Assembly: GCA_000151295.1 (NCBI GenBank)
Contig: GG745354.1
Span: forward strand, 624,673-688,672
Direction: 5' to 3'
Length of the DNA: 64,000 nt
Origin: Allomyces macrogynus ATCC 38327
Lineage: Eukaryota; Blastocladiomycota; Blastocladiomycetes; Blastocladiales; Blastocladiaceae
The notes below the pieces were generated by a model that saw nothing but the letters and a program-made list of their open reading frames with translations, was not told the origin of the DNA and made no database searches. Made by a program: the position numbers and the translations under genes. Below, piece by piece: positions 46,967-58,800 of this stretch. Positions within the stretch are counted from its first letter, which is position 1. Each line of letters opens with the position of its first letter.

Positions 46967-49900
46967 TTACGCGCGAACCACGAGCGCCAGTTGCGCGGCC
47001 TGGTCGCCAATACTCGAGAGCGCCGTGGCCCAGTCGTCGCCGACCTGCGCGACCCACGCGTCAGACAGCGTCGAGAGCTCGCCCGCGTGCGCATTCCGTG
47101 CCGCAGTCACGGCATCGCGGAGTGCGGGCGTCGCCGTGCTCGTCATCTTGCCCTGCACTTCCGTGATCGCACTCTGCACGGCCTCGACGATCGGTTGCAG
47201 ATCAGCGCGGTACTTAGTGACAGCGGACTTGATCCACGCGGGCGGCTTCTTGTCGGTAACAAGGGTTGACGGGTGCGTGGCGATGGCCGCGAGGTGCAAG
47301 AGCTACATGTCAACGCGTTGTGAGTGGCCAGGCACGAGATGGTCCTGATCTGACGTGATGATCGCGCGCACCTCAACCACGCTGGTCAGCGCCTTGAGCA
47401 CGGGCATGTTGATGGTCGTGGCACCGCCGACGACACCTTGAACGCGCTCGACAGCCGCGCGCAGCACGTCGAGGATCGCGGTCAAATGTTCGCCCAAGTC
47501 CTTGGCTACAATACAGCAACCAGCGCAAGTCAGTCCCCGTCCCCAACCCGCACACTCTCCACCCATCAAAACGCACCTTGCTCCTCCTCGGCCGTCGCTT
47601 CCAAATAACTCATCCCCACGTGCGCCGCGACCTTAGCCACCGCCTTGTACCGCGCGTCCTCCTCGTCCATCAACACCTTCACATTCTCACACACCAGCTC
47701 CGCGTCCCCCATTACCACCCCATGCACGACTCGCTGCGCGCGCGCCACCATCTCCAAAAACACGCGGTCCTTTGGCGGCGGCACCAGCACTTCCGCCTTC
47801 CGCTCCACAAACCGCTCCATCACAGTCACATCCCGGTTTTCGTATAACTCCTCCATGTCGATCGGCAGCTCCTCGCTCTCGGCCACCGCGCGCTTCAACC
47901 CCTTGACGTCCCGGTGTGCAGCGACCAAACTCCACCGCCAGGACTCGGCACGCGCGACCATCCGCGCGGTCGATTTCGCGAGCCGGAAGTAGAAGCGGAT
48001 AAAGTCGGGCACTTGGGTCACGGTCCCGTGCGTGAACGCCTGGACCACCATTTCGGGCGTTTCGCGCTCGTTGTCGGCGTAGATGCGCGTGGATTCGTGG
48101 ATAAAGCCCTGCGCCGCGCGGAGGTAGCCGAGGTCCCCAATGGATTCGAGCAGGGTGTGCGAGAGCGTGTCGAGCTGGATCGATTTGATGTCCATGGATT
48201 CGAAGAGCGCGAGTGGGCGCGAGACGCTGCCTATGGATGGAGTGGAGTTTGGTGAGTGTAACCGCGGGATGCGCGGGGTGGGGACCGAGCAGACGTACCG
48301 AGGTGCAGGTACAGCCGGATCAGCAGCAACTTGAACTGGAAGTTCTTTGGGCTCCGCTCCACGCCGTTCTCGAGCAACCCAATCGCGCGCACGACACGGC
48401 CGTCCAGGACGACCGTGTCCTTGTCCACGCCGTCGACCAAATACAGCGCTGCCAACGCAATAAACTCGTCGGCCTCGCGGCGCTCCGTCGGCAACAAGTC
48501 CTCGTCAACCGAACGCGCGGCCAGGTACTCGTCGAGAATCGCGTCCACGGAATCAATCGAATCGAGCGCCAAGTGCCGCCGCATCTTGCGCAAGTTCACG
48601 CCGAGCGTTGCGGATTTGGGCGTCGCCTGGACGACGTGCGTGAGCGACGCGACCCAGTCGCGGTAGGCTGTAAGGTACGGCGTCACGTCGTTGTAGAAGC
48701 ACGGCTTGTGCCCAATGAACTGCCAGTAAGCGGCCATTGGCGCCGGGTCGGTGTCGGCGCGGCGGCGCGCGTACTCGAGTGCGGCCAAGAAGGCGCCGCG
48801 CGTGCGAGCCGACGTTTGCATCGAGTCAATGTAGGCGTTTACGTCGTCGACGGGCGTATCGAGCGCGATCACCGAGTCGAGGTAGGCGGTCCACGCGGCC
48901 CAGTCGTCAGCGCTACATCGGACACCTCAGAGTCGGTCAGGGACACGGATCGAAATCACAGAGAGGAGAGCAGAGCACGCACTTCTTCTTGAGCACCGTG
49001 CACGCCAAGTCGCGGCGTTCCTCGCCCGACGGGAGCAGGTCGAGGTGCATGCGCCACACCTCCTCCTCGACCTTGACGAGATGCAAGTGCCGGTCGAGCA
49101 CTTCCTTGATCACGGCCTTATCGCGCCCGAGCGCCGTCAAGACGTCAATGTAGAGCCCGAGCTGCTCAGCGTTGGCAATCTTGTTCTCGGTCGCGAGTTT
49201 TTGCAGCATGCGCTCGCACAGCGTCAGGAGTACCGTCGATTTATTGCGGTCCGTGTGCATGGCCTAGAACGGGAGCAAAGCCGGTGAATTTATGGACCCC
49301 GTTGACAATCAGAAAGGCAAAACACAAACGAACCTGCAAAAACGTGGCGACAACGTTCCAGTACCTGTACTTCGGGTGCGGGTAGGTGCGCGACAGGCTG
49401 AGTGCGACCTGCTGCCACTTGGCGAAGTCGGTCGTGCGCACGAGCGCCATAAAGTAGTGGTTGGCCACTTCCTCGTCGTTGGCCGCCTGTTCGTAGGCCG
49501 TCTGGTGGAGCTCGACAATGTCGTCCTCTGCCAGTAGGATTCTTGTCAGGACTGTGATTTGGATGGAGAGGAAACGGTGCAGAGAGCGTACTCTTGCCGA
49601 GCGCACGCAGCGAAAACACGAGCGTTTGCAAAATGACGAGGTCGGTGGGCTTTTCGGCCATGACTTTTCGCACAATCTGGTAAGCCTCGTCGCGGTTGCC
49701 CAAGCGCACCGTGGCAATGGCGCGGAGTGCCTGAGCAAGTCCAAATTGCGCGTCGTCAGAACACGAATTCGGGGGCCGACCACCACGAACGCTCGCCCCG
49801 TACCCTCAAAATGTGCGACGACGGCGACTTTTTCATGAGCTTGGTGATCTGCTGCAGCGCGAGCTTGTGGTTGCCCGAGTCGAGCGCCTCTGTTCACCGC

Positions 49901-50161
49901 GCACAGCATCATCGTCACGATCAGTTCACTGCTCGCTCGCTTCTCCACCGTCTCTTGCTAGCTCAGCGGGCACCGACCGTAAATCGGATTGATCTGCCAT
50001 TGTGGCACCTCCTTTTCCTTGACCGCCTTCTTGGCAGCTGCTGCAGCAGCCGCAGCCGCCGCGGCCGCGGCAGCGGGTGAGGGGGTCGACGCAGATCCGG
50101 CACGCGACGATGCGGCCGACGTGGGCGCCTTGCGGCGTGCTCCTGGCGGGCGTTTAGACAT
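46967..50161 (-). CDS. NAA25: NAA25 (Mdm20), auxiliary subunit of N-terminal acetyltransferase NatB
   Basis: TPR scaffold of NatB, which acetylates Met-Asp/Glu/Asn/Gln N-termini including actin's. Nine exons whose phases all agree: 50161-49978, 49889-49804, 49730-49592, 49527-49334, 49263-48983, 48912-48299, 48230-47577, 47505-47372, 47302-46967 (873 residues; human 972). After a low-complexity poly-Ala leader, exon 1 ends in the family signature INPIY and exon 2 continues EALDSGNHKLALQQITKLMK. TPR-like sequence follows (VRLGNRDEAYQIVRKVMAEK; HYFMALVRTTDFAKWQQVAL). FIGHKPCFYNDVTPYL corresponds to the conserved KP-C-x-D segment, and KNFQFKLLLIRLYLHLGS to the mid-domain. The C-terminal 100 residues are divergent. 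First intron is 88 bp. Confidence 0.92.
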
Positions 50162-50600
50162 GGTCGGGTGCTGGATTGATGTTGGGTGCTGCTGGATTGT
50201 TGTCCGGTGCTGCTGGATCGAGATCGGGCTGCTGGAACCGAACGGTAGATCGCAGGTTGGACCAAGTGCAGCTGGTGGCCGGGTCCTCGATGGAGCGTGC
50301 AGAGCGGATTCGGGGAACGGCTCGCCGACGGGGCCAGCAGCGAAAGCCAGGACAGACTGAGATTGAAACAGCCTAGGACGCGACAACAGGAGCGATCGGT
50401 GGTCTGCGTGCGATCAGCGTGTTTCGCGTGACGCTCCACCGCATCCTGCGATCAGCTGCGCCACATCTGCGCAACTGTCTCCACGCTCCTCCTCTTCTTG
50501 ATCGCGAGCACTTTCGGTCGTGCGATTTGCGCAACTATCGAACGATCTTGGCGCCCTGGCCGCGTGTGTCCAACCCGCCGCAATTTTAAAAGAACCGATC
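50162..50600. promoter_or_regulatory. Divergent intergenic region between NAA25 and SFM1
   Basis: 439 bp separating two divergent start codons. It contains tandem-like GTGCTGGATTG / GTGCTGCTGGATTG phrases near 50168-50220 and a short AT-rich patch (CAATTTTAAAAG) about 10 bp before the SFM1 start. No coding sequence recognised. Confidence 0.4.
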
Positions 50601-51536
50601 ATGAAGTACATCGTTGAGCACATGGAGGTCCGACCACGCTCGATCCACCACCCAATGCTCACCCCGCACCGACCACCGTGGCCATTGGCCGCCGACCATC
50701 GCGCGGCGCGCCCGCGTCGTCTCCAACGCGACCCTTCACCCTCCCAACTAATCGCGAAGCCCGACTTCACGCCTCCAGGAGGACCTGCACGAGTGGTGCC
50801 GGCTCGAGTATGCGCACATGCTCAGCTACCTCGCGCCCGGCCAGCTCATCTTCACGAACATGCAGCAGCACATTGTCGATGACCTGAAAGACCCAAAAAA
50901 CGACGTGGCCAAGGCGCTCAAGGGGTGTGTGCCCACGACCAAGGACGTGACGGAACTCGGGATCCCGATTGAACGGATTTGCCTGCTCGACATGGAGGGG
51001 CCCAAGGATCTCGAGCCGGCCGACGCCGACAAGTTTGACTACATGTTGTTTGGCGGGATTCTTGGTACTGCCATCGTTTGATCGGCGTTGTTGGTGTTGT
51101 GCTAGAATCCGTGGCTGACCAGGTTTGCTCGATTTCTAGGCGACGGGTACGAATCGGCCGACCGCACCAGCATCCTCCGCAAGCTCGGGTTCCCGTCGCG
51201 CCGGCTCGGGCCCGTGCACATGACGACCGGTACCTTTTCACTACCCTTCTCCACCCTCCTGCACCGCCCCATCTCACGTTCCCGACTCTGTATCCAGACA
51301 CGGCCGTGATCGCGACGCACCTGATCCTCGAAAAGAAGCAGCCGCTCGACCAAATCGTGTTCTCCGACCTTCCCACGGTGTATTTTTCCAAGACCGATTC
51401 GGTGGAGCTGCCGTACCGGTATATCGGCCTCAAGGACCCCAAGACGGGCGAGGTCACGCCGAAACTGCCGCCAGGCATGTACGAGCTCCTCAAGCGCGAT
51501 AATGAGTGCGACGTGTTTGATTTGAACCCCAACTAG
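50601..51536 (+). CDS. SFM1: SFM1-type SPOUT methyltransferase (ribosomal protein uS3 arginine)
   Basis: Yeast Sfm1 is a SPOUT-fold enzyme that monomethylates an arginine of ribosomal protein uS3 (Rps3), unusual because SPOUT enzymes normally act on RNA. Four exons: 50601-50627, 50779-51064, 51140-51229, 51298-51536 (213 residues, the same length as recalled for the yeast protein). Splicing rebuilds MKYIVEHMEEDLHEWCRLEY, FGGILGDGYESADRT and VHMTTDTAVIATHLIL; these correspond to the family's MKYIIEHMEE, FGGILGD (the SAM-knot loop) and MTTDTA. LPYRYIGLKD and LPPGMYELLKRD follow. Substrate assignment is by family, not shown by sequence. Exon 1 encodes only nine residues, so the gene is easily missed. 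Confidence 0.93.
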
Positions 51537-51932
51537 ATTATTTTTTTTTTGCGTGCGACGGGAGATGTGCTTCGGGTCGTGGTTGATTTGCTGTGAGCAG
51601 ATGCAGCATCACTCCGTCGAATGTCATGATCAAAGATAACAAATCAGCGGCTGGGAGACATAACTTCTACATTACTTACAGTTTCGCAACTCGCGGCAAC
51701 GTGGAGAGAATGGGGAGAGCGTGGACGTGGCCGGTTGCGTGTTGGGGAAAGAGTCGACCAAAGGATTCTCGGTTTGCAGTCAAAGTGGGTGAGCGACCAA
51801 ATCGAACGAATCCCGGATGTTTCAATTCATGAGGACAGTTGAGGAATAGGGAAAGGTCAGGGGAGAGGAGCAAGGGCAAGCTCGAACTGAAGAAACAAAC
51901 GGCAAAAGGAACAAGTGAGCGTGGGGATGGCT
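51537..51932. other. Convergent intergenic region SFM1-MPC2
   Basis: About 400 bp between converging stop codons. It opens with a ten-base T run two to eleven bases after SFM1. No gene seen. Confidence 0.5.
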
Positions 51933-52410
51933 TTATTGCGCGGTAGGCTGCGCCGACTCGGCAGTCTTAAGCCCCTGGCGGTAGTCCCAGATCCGGTAGA
52001 GCTGGTAGATGCCGGTGGCCGCGACAAAGATGTTGACCGACATGAGGTTGTAGTTGATGGGCGTGATTTGCGTCGAGTACCGCGACCAGATGACGCCCGT
52101 GGCCGTCAGGGCTAGGATGGGCAAAACGCATCAGTTCGAGTGGTGGACGAGATCAGAATGAAGCGGGACAATCGGGATTACGGACCCGACGACTGTGTGA
52201 GCGAAAGCTTCTCAGCGGGACGCTTCATGTCGCTCAGGCCAGCGATAACGAGACCCCACTTGGCGGCGGGCGCCCAAAAGTGGATGGTCTTGGGACCTGC
52301 GCGAGGCACGAGCAAGAGCGTCAGCTGGGCCGGATCAACGCAGGGCGGAGCAAGAACGCAGGAGCATTACCAGCCGGGTGGTTCCAGAAACGCGCAAAAG
52401 CGGACGACAT
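51933..52410 (-). CDS. MPC2: Mitochondrial pyruvate carrier subunit MPC2
   Basis: Inner-membrane subunit that forms the pyruvate importer with MPC1. Three exons: 52410-52371, 52296-52186, 52111-51933, phases 1 and 1 (109 residues, typical). Landmarks: an N-terminal FARFWNHPAGPKTIHFWAP, then KWGLVIAGLSDMKRPAEKLS (the conserved loop before helix 2), TGVIWSRYSTQITPINYNLM and a C-terminal helix VNIFVAATGIYQLYRIWDYR. Trp/Tyr and Arg residues characteristic of the family are in place. No partner MPC1 gene lies in this window. Confidence 0.95.
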
Positions 52411-53435
52411 GGCGGTGGCGTGGGTGGACAAGGCGTCTGCAGCATCGAAATGACAGTGGTGGGATTTTGGCTGTCAGAAATGGAGATACGTGTGGTGCAG
52501 GCGCGTGTCGAGACGGGGGCCCGTGCACGCGCCGCAAGGACAGACGGGGTTTCCAGCATGTTGCAATCATTCCCAATTCAAGTGGGTGGAGAGGAGAGCG
52601 CTTGTCTCCACTGGACAGCACCGACGCCCATGTGTCGCGTCGCGTGCAGAGCCATTGCCGACGACGCGGTCAAGGGCCCCGGTTGAGCCCCACTTGCGGG
52701 TAATCACCGCCATGCAGGCAACGCTGGAGTCGAGAAATTGATGGCCACCTTGACTTGACAGTTGAATGCAGCAAGTGCTGAGAGTCGCTGGTCGCGTAGG
52801 TCGTGAGCAAGCCAGTCGTGCGCGTCGTTGTCTCGTTGTCGTTTTCGTACAAGCGGGCCTAGTGAGCCGCCGGCAGGAAGGCGCGAAGCCGATGTCGCGG
52901 TGAGCGCGATGAGCTCATTCACGCGTGGGGACATGTGTCCACGTCCACCGCACACCGCACTGTCTCGCATGTCTCCCACCGCACCGTTTTGATAACCATG
53001 CACGTCGCCACAATCCACCCACGGGCCCCACGCTGATGTCGCTGCTGGCCATGCAACCTGCCTTGGCATCTATCGACGCGACACGACGCTTCCTTCACGC
53101 GCAAAAAACGAGCGTTAGATCGACCGCAACTCGACCGCAAGTCCGGCCGCAAACCACGCGGGCGCACCTGCGTTCAATGAAGACGCACGCCCACCTTAGC
53201 CCTTCCACGACCGAGCTACCGTTCAGCTTTCTCCTGTCCCTTCTCTGTTGGCGAACGGATCCCTGCTGCCACCGTCCTTGCCGGTTCTCTCCACCCGGCC
53301 CCACGACCGACCGACCGCTCCAGCTTGCGCACACCGTCGATCCCTATCGTCCGCCCACCAAAGCGACGGTATCCTACAATCCAACCCAACCCAACGCCGC
53401 GCTCAAGCGTTCCGACACGACCCGCACACTTTGCC
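52411..53435. other. 1-kb divergent intergenic region without a convincing gene
   Basis: Between the MPC2 and SLC25 start codons. A 294-codon plus-strand open frame (52925-53809) runs through it into the carrier's first exon in another frame, but has no recognisable domain and an implausible composition. The last 100 bp are C-rich like other leaders. Confidence 0.4.
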
Positions 53436-54908
53436 ATGGCCGCCACTGCCGCCCCCGCGCCGACCTTTGTCCCCGCCGCTCCCGTGGCAACACCAGCAGC
53501 AGCAGGAGCAGCACCGACCGTGGCGCAAGAACAGGCGCCGTCCTATGCGCAGCTGCGCGAGATGCTCGCGGGGGGCATGGCGTGTTCGGTTGCGGCCGCT
53601 GTGACGAACCCGGTCGGTATTTTGATCTGATCGCTTGCAAGCGGTCGACGAGGAGTTCTCAAGAGCTCTTGCTGGTCGTGAGTGCGGACTTTAGACTGAC
53701 CGTAGAACGGTGTTGCCGTCCTGCTGCTCGCTCGCTGCCGTCGATGGCGAAATGTCATATTTCTGCAGATGGACGTTGTCAAGATCCGGATGCAGGTGCA
53801 GCGCGCTGAAGCGCACGAGGCGCACCTCGGAGTGTCGGCCATGTACGCACCCCCACCTCGCTCGTTTGCATCGGTGGCAGGAGAACTCCTTGCACTTACT
53901 TGTTTGCGCTCACCTCCATGATCGCTCCACAGCAAATACCGCGGCTTCTACCAATCCATGACCAAGATCGTGGCCGAAGAGGGTCTACTCGGTCTGATCT
54001 TGCCGGGAATGGCCGCGTGCCTGATCCGCGAGTTCTCGTATTCCGGAATCCGATTCGGGCTCTACTCGCACGTCAAAGAGCTCTACGGTGTCGGCAAGGG
54101 TAACGACGGCGATGTGGGCTTGCTCGCCAAGCTGGCGGCGGGCAGTACGACGGGTGCGATTGGCAGTTGTTTAGCGAACCCAACGGATTTGATCAAGATC
54201 AGGCAACAGGCCGAGGTACGTTGACTCTCATTCTTGATTCCTTTTGGCCCACGGTCGAGAGCTGATGTAGGATCGGATGTCGCGTAGGCTGGCCGACTCG
54301 TCAACGGTATCTACACGACAGGTCTGCGCGCGGGCCACCCGCCGACGTACCGCAACCTTGTGCACGCCGTGGTGCACATTGGCCGTACTGAAGGCTTGCC
54401 GGGTCTCTACAAGGGCGTGTCCGCGACCGCGATCCGCGCGTCGCTGCTCACGGCCGGGCAAATGGCGAGTTACGACCACACGAAGTATGTACCCACTTTT
54501 CTTCTCCCGCTCCACGCTCTCCACCCACTTTTCGCTCTCTAACAGCTCTCCACTCCACCCAACTCACCCTTCCCCACCACACCTCTCCTTAGGTACCTCC
54601 TGCGCACCAAATACCGCGTCATGAACGAAGGTCCCGCGCTGCACGTGACGGCCTCGATCGTCGCAGGTCTGTGTGCATGCACGATGGCGGCGCCCGCCGA
54701 CTTGATCAAGTCGCGCATCATGGCCGACCCGCAGCACCTGCACTACCGCAACGTGCTCGACTGCTTTGTGCAAACTGTCAAACACGACGGCGTCAGAACG
54801 CTCTTCAAGGGGTGGTTGCCGTCGTATTTCCGGCTCGCGCCGCACTTTATCATTTCGTTGCCCTTGTTCGAACAGTTCCGCGTGTTGCTCGGGTTGCATG
54901 AAATGTAA
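53436..54908 (+). CDS. Mitochondrial carrier family (SLC25) protein, UCP/dicarboxylate-like
   Basis: Inner-membrane solute carrier. Five exons: 53436-53612, 53769-53842, 53933-54215, 54288-54484, 54593-54908 (348 residues). All three tripartite-repeat signatures are present: NPMDVVKIRMQ (rebuilt across intron 1, residues about 58-68), NPTDLIKIRQQAE and APADLIKSRIMAD. AGGMACSVAAAVTNP is helix 1, and REFSYSGIRFGLY with KLAAGSTTGAIG resembles the uncoupling-protein/dicarboxylate branch. An Ala/Pro-rich leader of about 35 residues precedes the carrier fold. The transported substrate cannot be decided from sequence by eye; contact-site residues would be needed. Confidence 0.88.
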
Positions 54909-55890
54909 GGCCGTGGAGGGAGACGACGACGACGACGACGACGACGACGCGTGTCGGTGCGCGCGTGGCGGGTTCTTGCAATACCCCTTCTTTTTTCCGA
55001 TTGCGAGGTTATGTTGGTGCCGTGGGCGGGCGGCTGCTGTGTGTTATTTTCTGCTGGCCGTGCGCGGTCGGTCGTGCCGGTCGGCACGGTTGCATCAGTC
55101 GTTCGTTTCATCGGAGCGCACGCGCTCTGTAATACATCAAGAAGTGCTTGCTCTCTCCATTCAGTTGCTCTTCACCCGAAGTACCCCACTCTCTTGTCCT
55201 CCTGGCCACTGGCCGACCTCAAGAATCGATCCAGGTTGCGATCACGGCGTCATTACTGGAGGATAAATTGGATGCAAGCAAAAAGAACAACACGGAAAAA
55301 TTAAACCCATGAAAAACAACTTCAAGACCACAGCAAGACGAACCTAGAAACGACAGACGAGTTGCAAAAAGCACGGGGTGAAGGACGGAGGCAGGAGGAA
55401 GAAAATGGCTCCAGGCAAGCAAAGGAGGAGGATCACGACGAGGGCGGATGTGGCCGCAAAAGCAGGAAACAGCAAAGAGTGCGTGCACAAGTGGGAAAGG
55501 AAGAACAGCAAAGAAAAAAGAAAGCGCAAAGAGGTACAAGTGCGACGCAACACAACTTGGGATGCGGGGACGGGAATATCCCCTATTTACGGCGATCCAC
55601 GCCGACGGTCCGCAACGGCGTGGGACAGACAAGACGCAATTGACCGACCGAAATGCTCGCCGCGGACGACACGACCGACGGGCAGGATCATGGCAAAGCG
55701 AGCTACAGTGTTGACCGCGTCCAGGCGCCCGTGCATGCACAGTGCGCGGCGCAAACGGCCATGCGGCGCACCACGAAGGAACAGACATGCTGTCGAGCGA
55801 CGACCAGACCAACACTCTCGAACTTGGCCGCGCTTCGTCGGTGCCAGCAAAAACACAACCATCAGCCAGAGCTTCCGCACAGTCCAGGCC
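54909..55890. other. Convergent intergenic region SLC25-RhoGAP
   Basis: About 980 bp between converging stops, with a microsatellite at the left end and an A-rich stretch (about 55265-55540). Open frames here are compositional. The 55378-56781 plus-strand frame is antisense to the RhoGAP gene and is rejected. Confidence 0.45.
54921..54949. repeat. (GAC)n trinucleotide microsatellite
   Basis: About nine copies of a perfect trinucleotide starting 13 bp after the SLC25 stop codon. Confidence 0.85.
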
Positions 55891-58800
55891 TTACTCGAGG
55901 ACACTCGCCGCAGACGCCCCCTTGGGCCTGCCACCCAACGACATCCTCGCCGCCGCCCTACGCGCGGGCGACTTGGACTTTTTATGTGCTGCTGCCGCTG
56001 CCGCCGCCGACGGTCCCGACAAACTCGCGCGGGACCCGCCACTAGGCACGGGCGACGGCGTCGCCGTCTCCGTCCACGCGCTCGACCCGGCGCGCGGGCG
56101 CACTCCGACCCCATCCTCCTCAGGCCCACTTTCCTCGCGCGGCGTCGGCGGCATCCGGTCGACATACGTTGCGGCCAAATCCAAGTCCGAGTCGTCGAGA
56201 ACAAACGAGTCTTGCCTCATCCGCGCGGCGGCGGCATTTGCCGCCAGAGTAGACGCGGCAGTGGACAGTTGTCGAGCGTTGGGTTTCGGCGGCGGCGACG
56301 GGGACATCGCGCGTCGAATCGCGGCCAGGCGCGGGGACAAGGTCCCTCCCGGCACGGCGCCCGGCCGGCGAGCCACGGGCGCGGGCAGTTGCGATGGCGG
56401 TGGCGGGGACCGCGACCGCAGGTATTCGAGCGCCGACACGTCGAGCGAGGCCGGGCGCGTCGCGAGGACCGCCTGTGCGAGCGCGGGGGACCCGCGCGGC
56501 GATGCGACTTTCGGCGACGGCGACCGGACGAGCAACGACCTCGGCATCGGGATGCGCGGCACGTCGTGCAGGAACACGGCCGCGTAATTCTTGAGCAAAA
56601 AGTCGACGGCGTCGATTGTGGCCATATCGTACGTATCCGGGTTGCTTGGGTCGCGCATCAGGGTGGGCCCAAAGACGACTGCGAGATTGTGCTCGGTCAT
56701 GCGCGTGACCAAGTGCTGGTCGACAATGTGCCGCAGGTGCCGCATGAGCGCGGCCAAGGTGGCCATGTGCGCGGGCGGTAAGTCGGCGAGGGCAGAGCGC
56801 ATTGCGCGTTGCCGCGCGCGCTGCGTCGCGTCCCTCGCCTCGTCGCTGATCGCGGGACTCGGACTGCGCGCGCCGCGGGTGTCGTCGGCGGTCGCCTTGA
56901 GAGCAGCACGCACTTTTGCGTACACGTTGTACGCGAGCAACGGGTTCGGTAAGTCGCGCAGGTACTGCTTGAGCACCGACGCAGCGACCGCCGGATCGTG
57001 GCCATACTTTGGGTCATTGACCAAGTCGGGCACATGCCCGCGGTCAAATTCAGCGACCGCCAAACGCACTTGCTGCGCCTGGCCGGGCTTGCGGTAAATC
57101 CCCTCGAGTTCGACCCCAAACGACTCGACCGCGGCGATGCACTTGTCGACAATCACCGGCACAAGCCCCACCGGGTGCGTCGCAGCGACATGCTGCACGA
57201 GATCCACCTTGAACACGGGCGTCGCGCCCGCCGCGGCCGCACTCGCAGCCGCCGCAGCCGCCATCATCGCGGGACTCCCGCCACTACTCCCATGCCGTCC
57301 CTTCTTCCCACCGCCACCCCCACTCACGGGCACCGTCGCTGCCGGGAACCCTGGCGACGCGCCGGCACCACCCGTCAAAATCACGATCCCACCGTCCGGC
57401 GGTTCGCCGGGACACTTGGGCGGTAAACCGGACGAGCACTTGTTATGCGCGACCATCCCGCACGCGCGACACTGCACGTTCGGCACATTGCCCATCCCGC
57501 CCCATCCGCGCTCACCGCAGATATCGCATTTGGCCCACTTGGACCGGGCCGTAATCGGCACAAAGAAGTGCGGTGCGCGATCGCTTGCCAGGATCTGGTG
57601 CATCGAGACGATCGACCCGTTGGATTCGTCGTCGGTCGTGGTCGCCGACGCGGATGCCGACGCGTTCCCGTTCCCGCCGCCCGAGGTGCGGCCCGTCGGT
57701 GGCGGCGTGGGGGTCGACGACTTGGACGAGTTCGCCGCCGCGGCCGCAGATGCGGCAGCCATCGCGGCGAGCGCGAGTTCCGGGGACATGGCCGACGACG
57801 CGCGCGGTAACGGCGCAAGCGATCCGGCAATCGGCGCCGAGATCTGCCCCGGCCGAATCGACAATTTTCGTTTCCCCCTGCCACCACTGGACCCGTCCGC
57901 AGCGCCCAGCGCCGGCGAATTGCCCGCGGACGACGCCGACAGGGACGCCGACGCGGACCCGTACCCAGAATCGTGCGCGAGCGCCGACGGCGTATGCGGC
58001 GCGTGTCCATGGAGGTGGTGGTGGTGGTAATGGTGGTACTCATCATCCGCCGCTGCCGCCGCTGCAGCAGCCGCCGCGGCCGCGGCCTTATCCTTCCCGT
58101 TACTAAACTTGGGAAACGCAAACCCCAAAAGTTTCGACGGCCGTTTCGTTTTCTTCGGCGCCGGGAACGTGAACGTATGGTCGCGCGCCTGCATGTCGAG
58201 CGAGGGACGGCGCGCCGCGTCGGCCTGCGCCGCGTGCTGCAACAACACCGGCATCGTGGCCGGAATCGGCCCGGAAATCATGGCTTTCGTGATATGCGCG
58301 TGCGACGCGCCGCCCACGGTCGAGACGGTGGCCGGCGCGTACCGCGGGGACGCGGGCACGGTCGGGGACGGGTGCGGCGAGACGAGACCGGACGCGGCGG
58401 AAGGCGGGAGGACGAGTAAGGTTGTGGGGATGGGCGCGCGTGTGCGTTTCCCGCGCGGGCTGGTCATCCCAGCGCCGGCGGAGAGGACGGTCATGGGCGG
58501 TGCGCCAACGGCCGACATCGAGTCGCTGCTGAGTCCGACGGCCGATGCGGATGCGGGCAGTGTGCGGTCGGGAACGGCTATCGAGTCGATTCGCGGCGGG
58601 CGGTTGATAAACGACCCGGAACCGGCGGTCGCAGAGTGGGACGCCAGGTCCCGCGCGGATCCGCGGTGCATCGTGGTCGTCAACGTCACGACGGGTTCGG
58701 CCGAGACGTCGGGAACGACCAGGACCTGGTCCTTGAGCGGTAGCGGCGGCGGCGAGGGCGACGGCGAGGGGGACAGGTCGCCTGCTGCGGCAGCCACGGC

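Noticed and set aside
52925..53809. 294-codon plus-strand frame upstream of and overlapping the SLC25 gene
   Set aside because: Overlaps the real carrier exon in another frame and has a compositionally biased sequence without domains.
55378..56781. 467-codon plus-strand frame
   Set aside because: Mostly antisense to the RhoGAP C-terminus; Arg-rich translation typical of GC-rich shadow frames.
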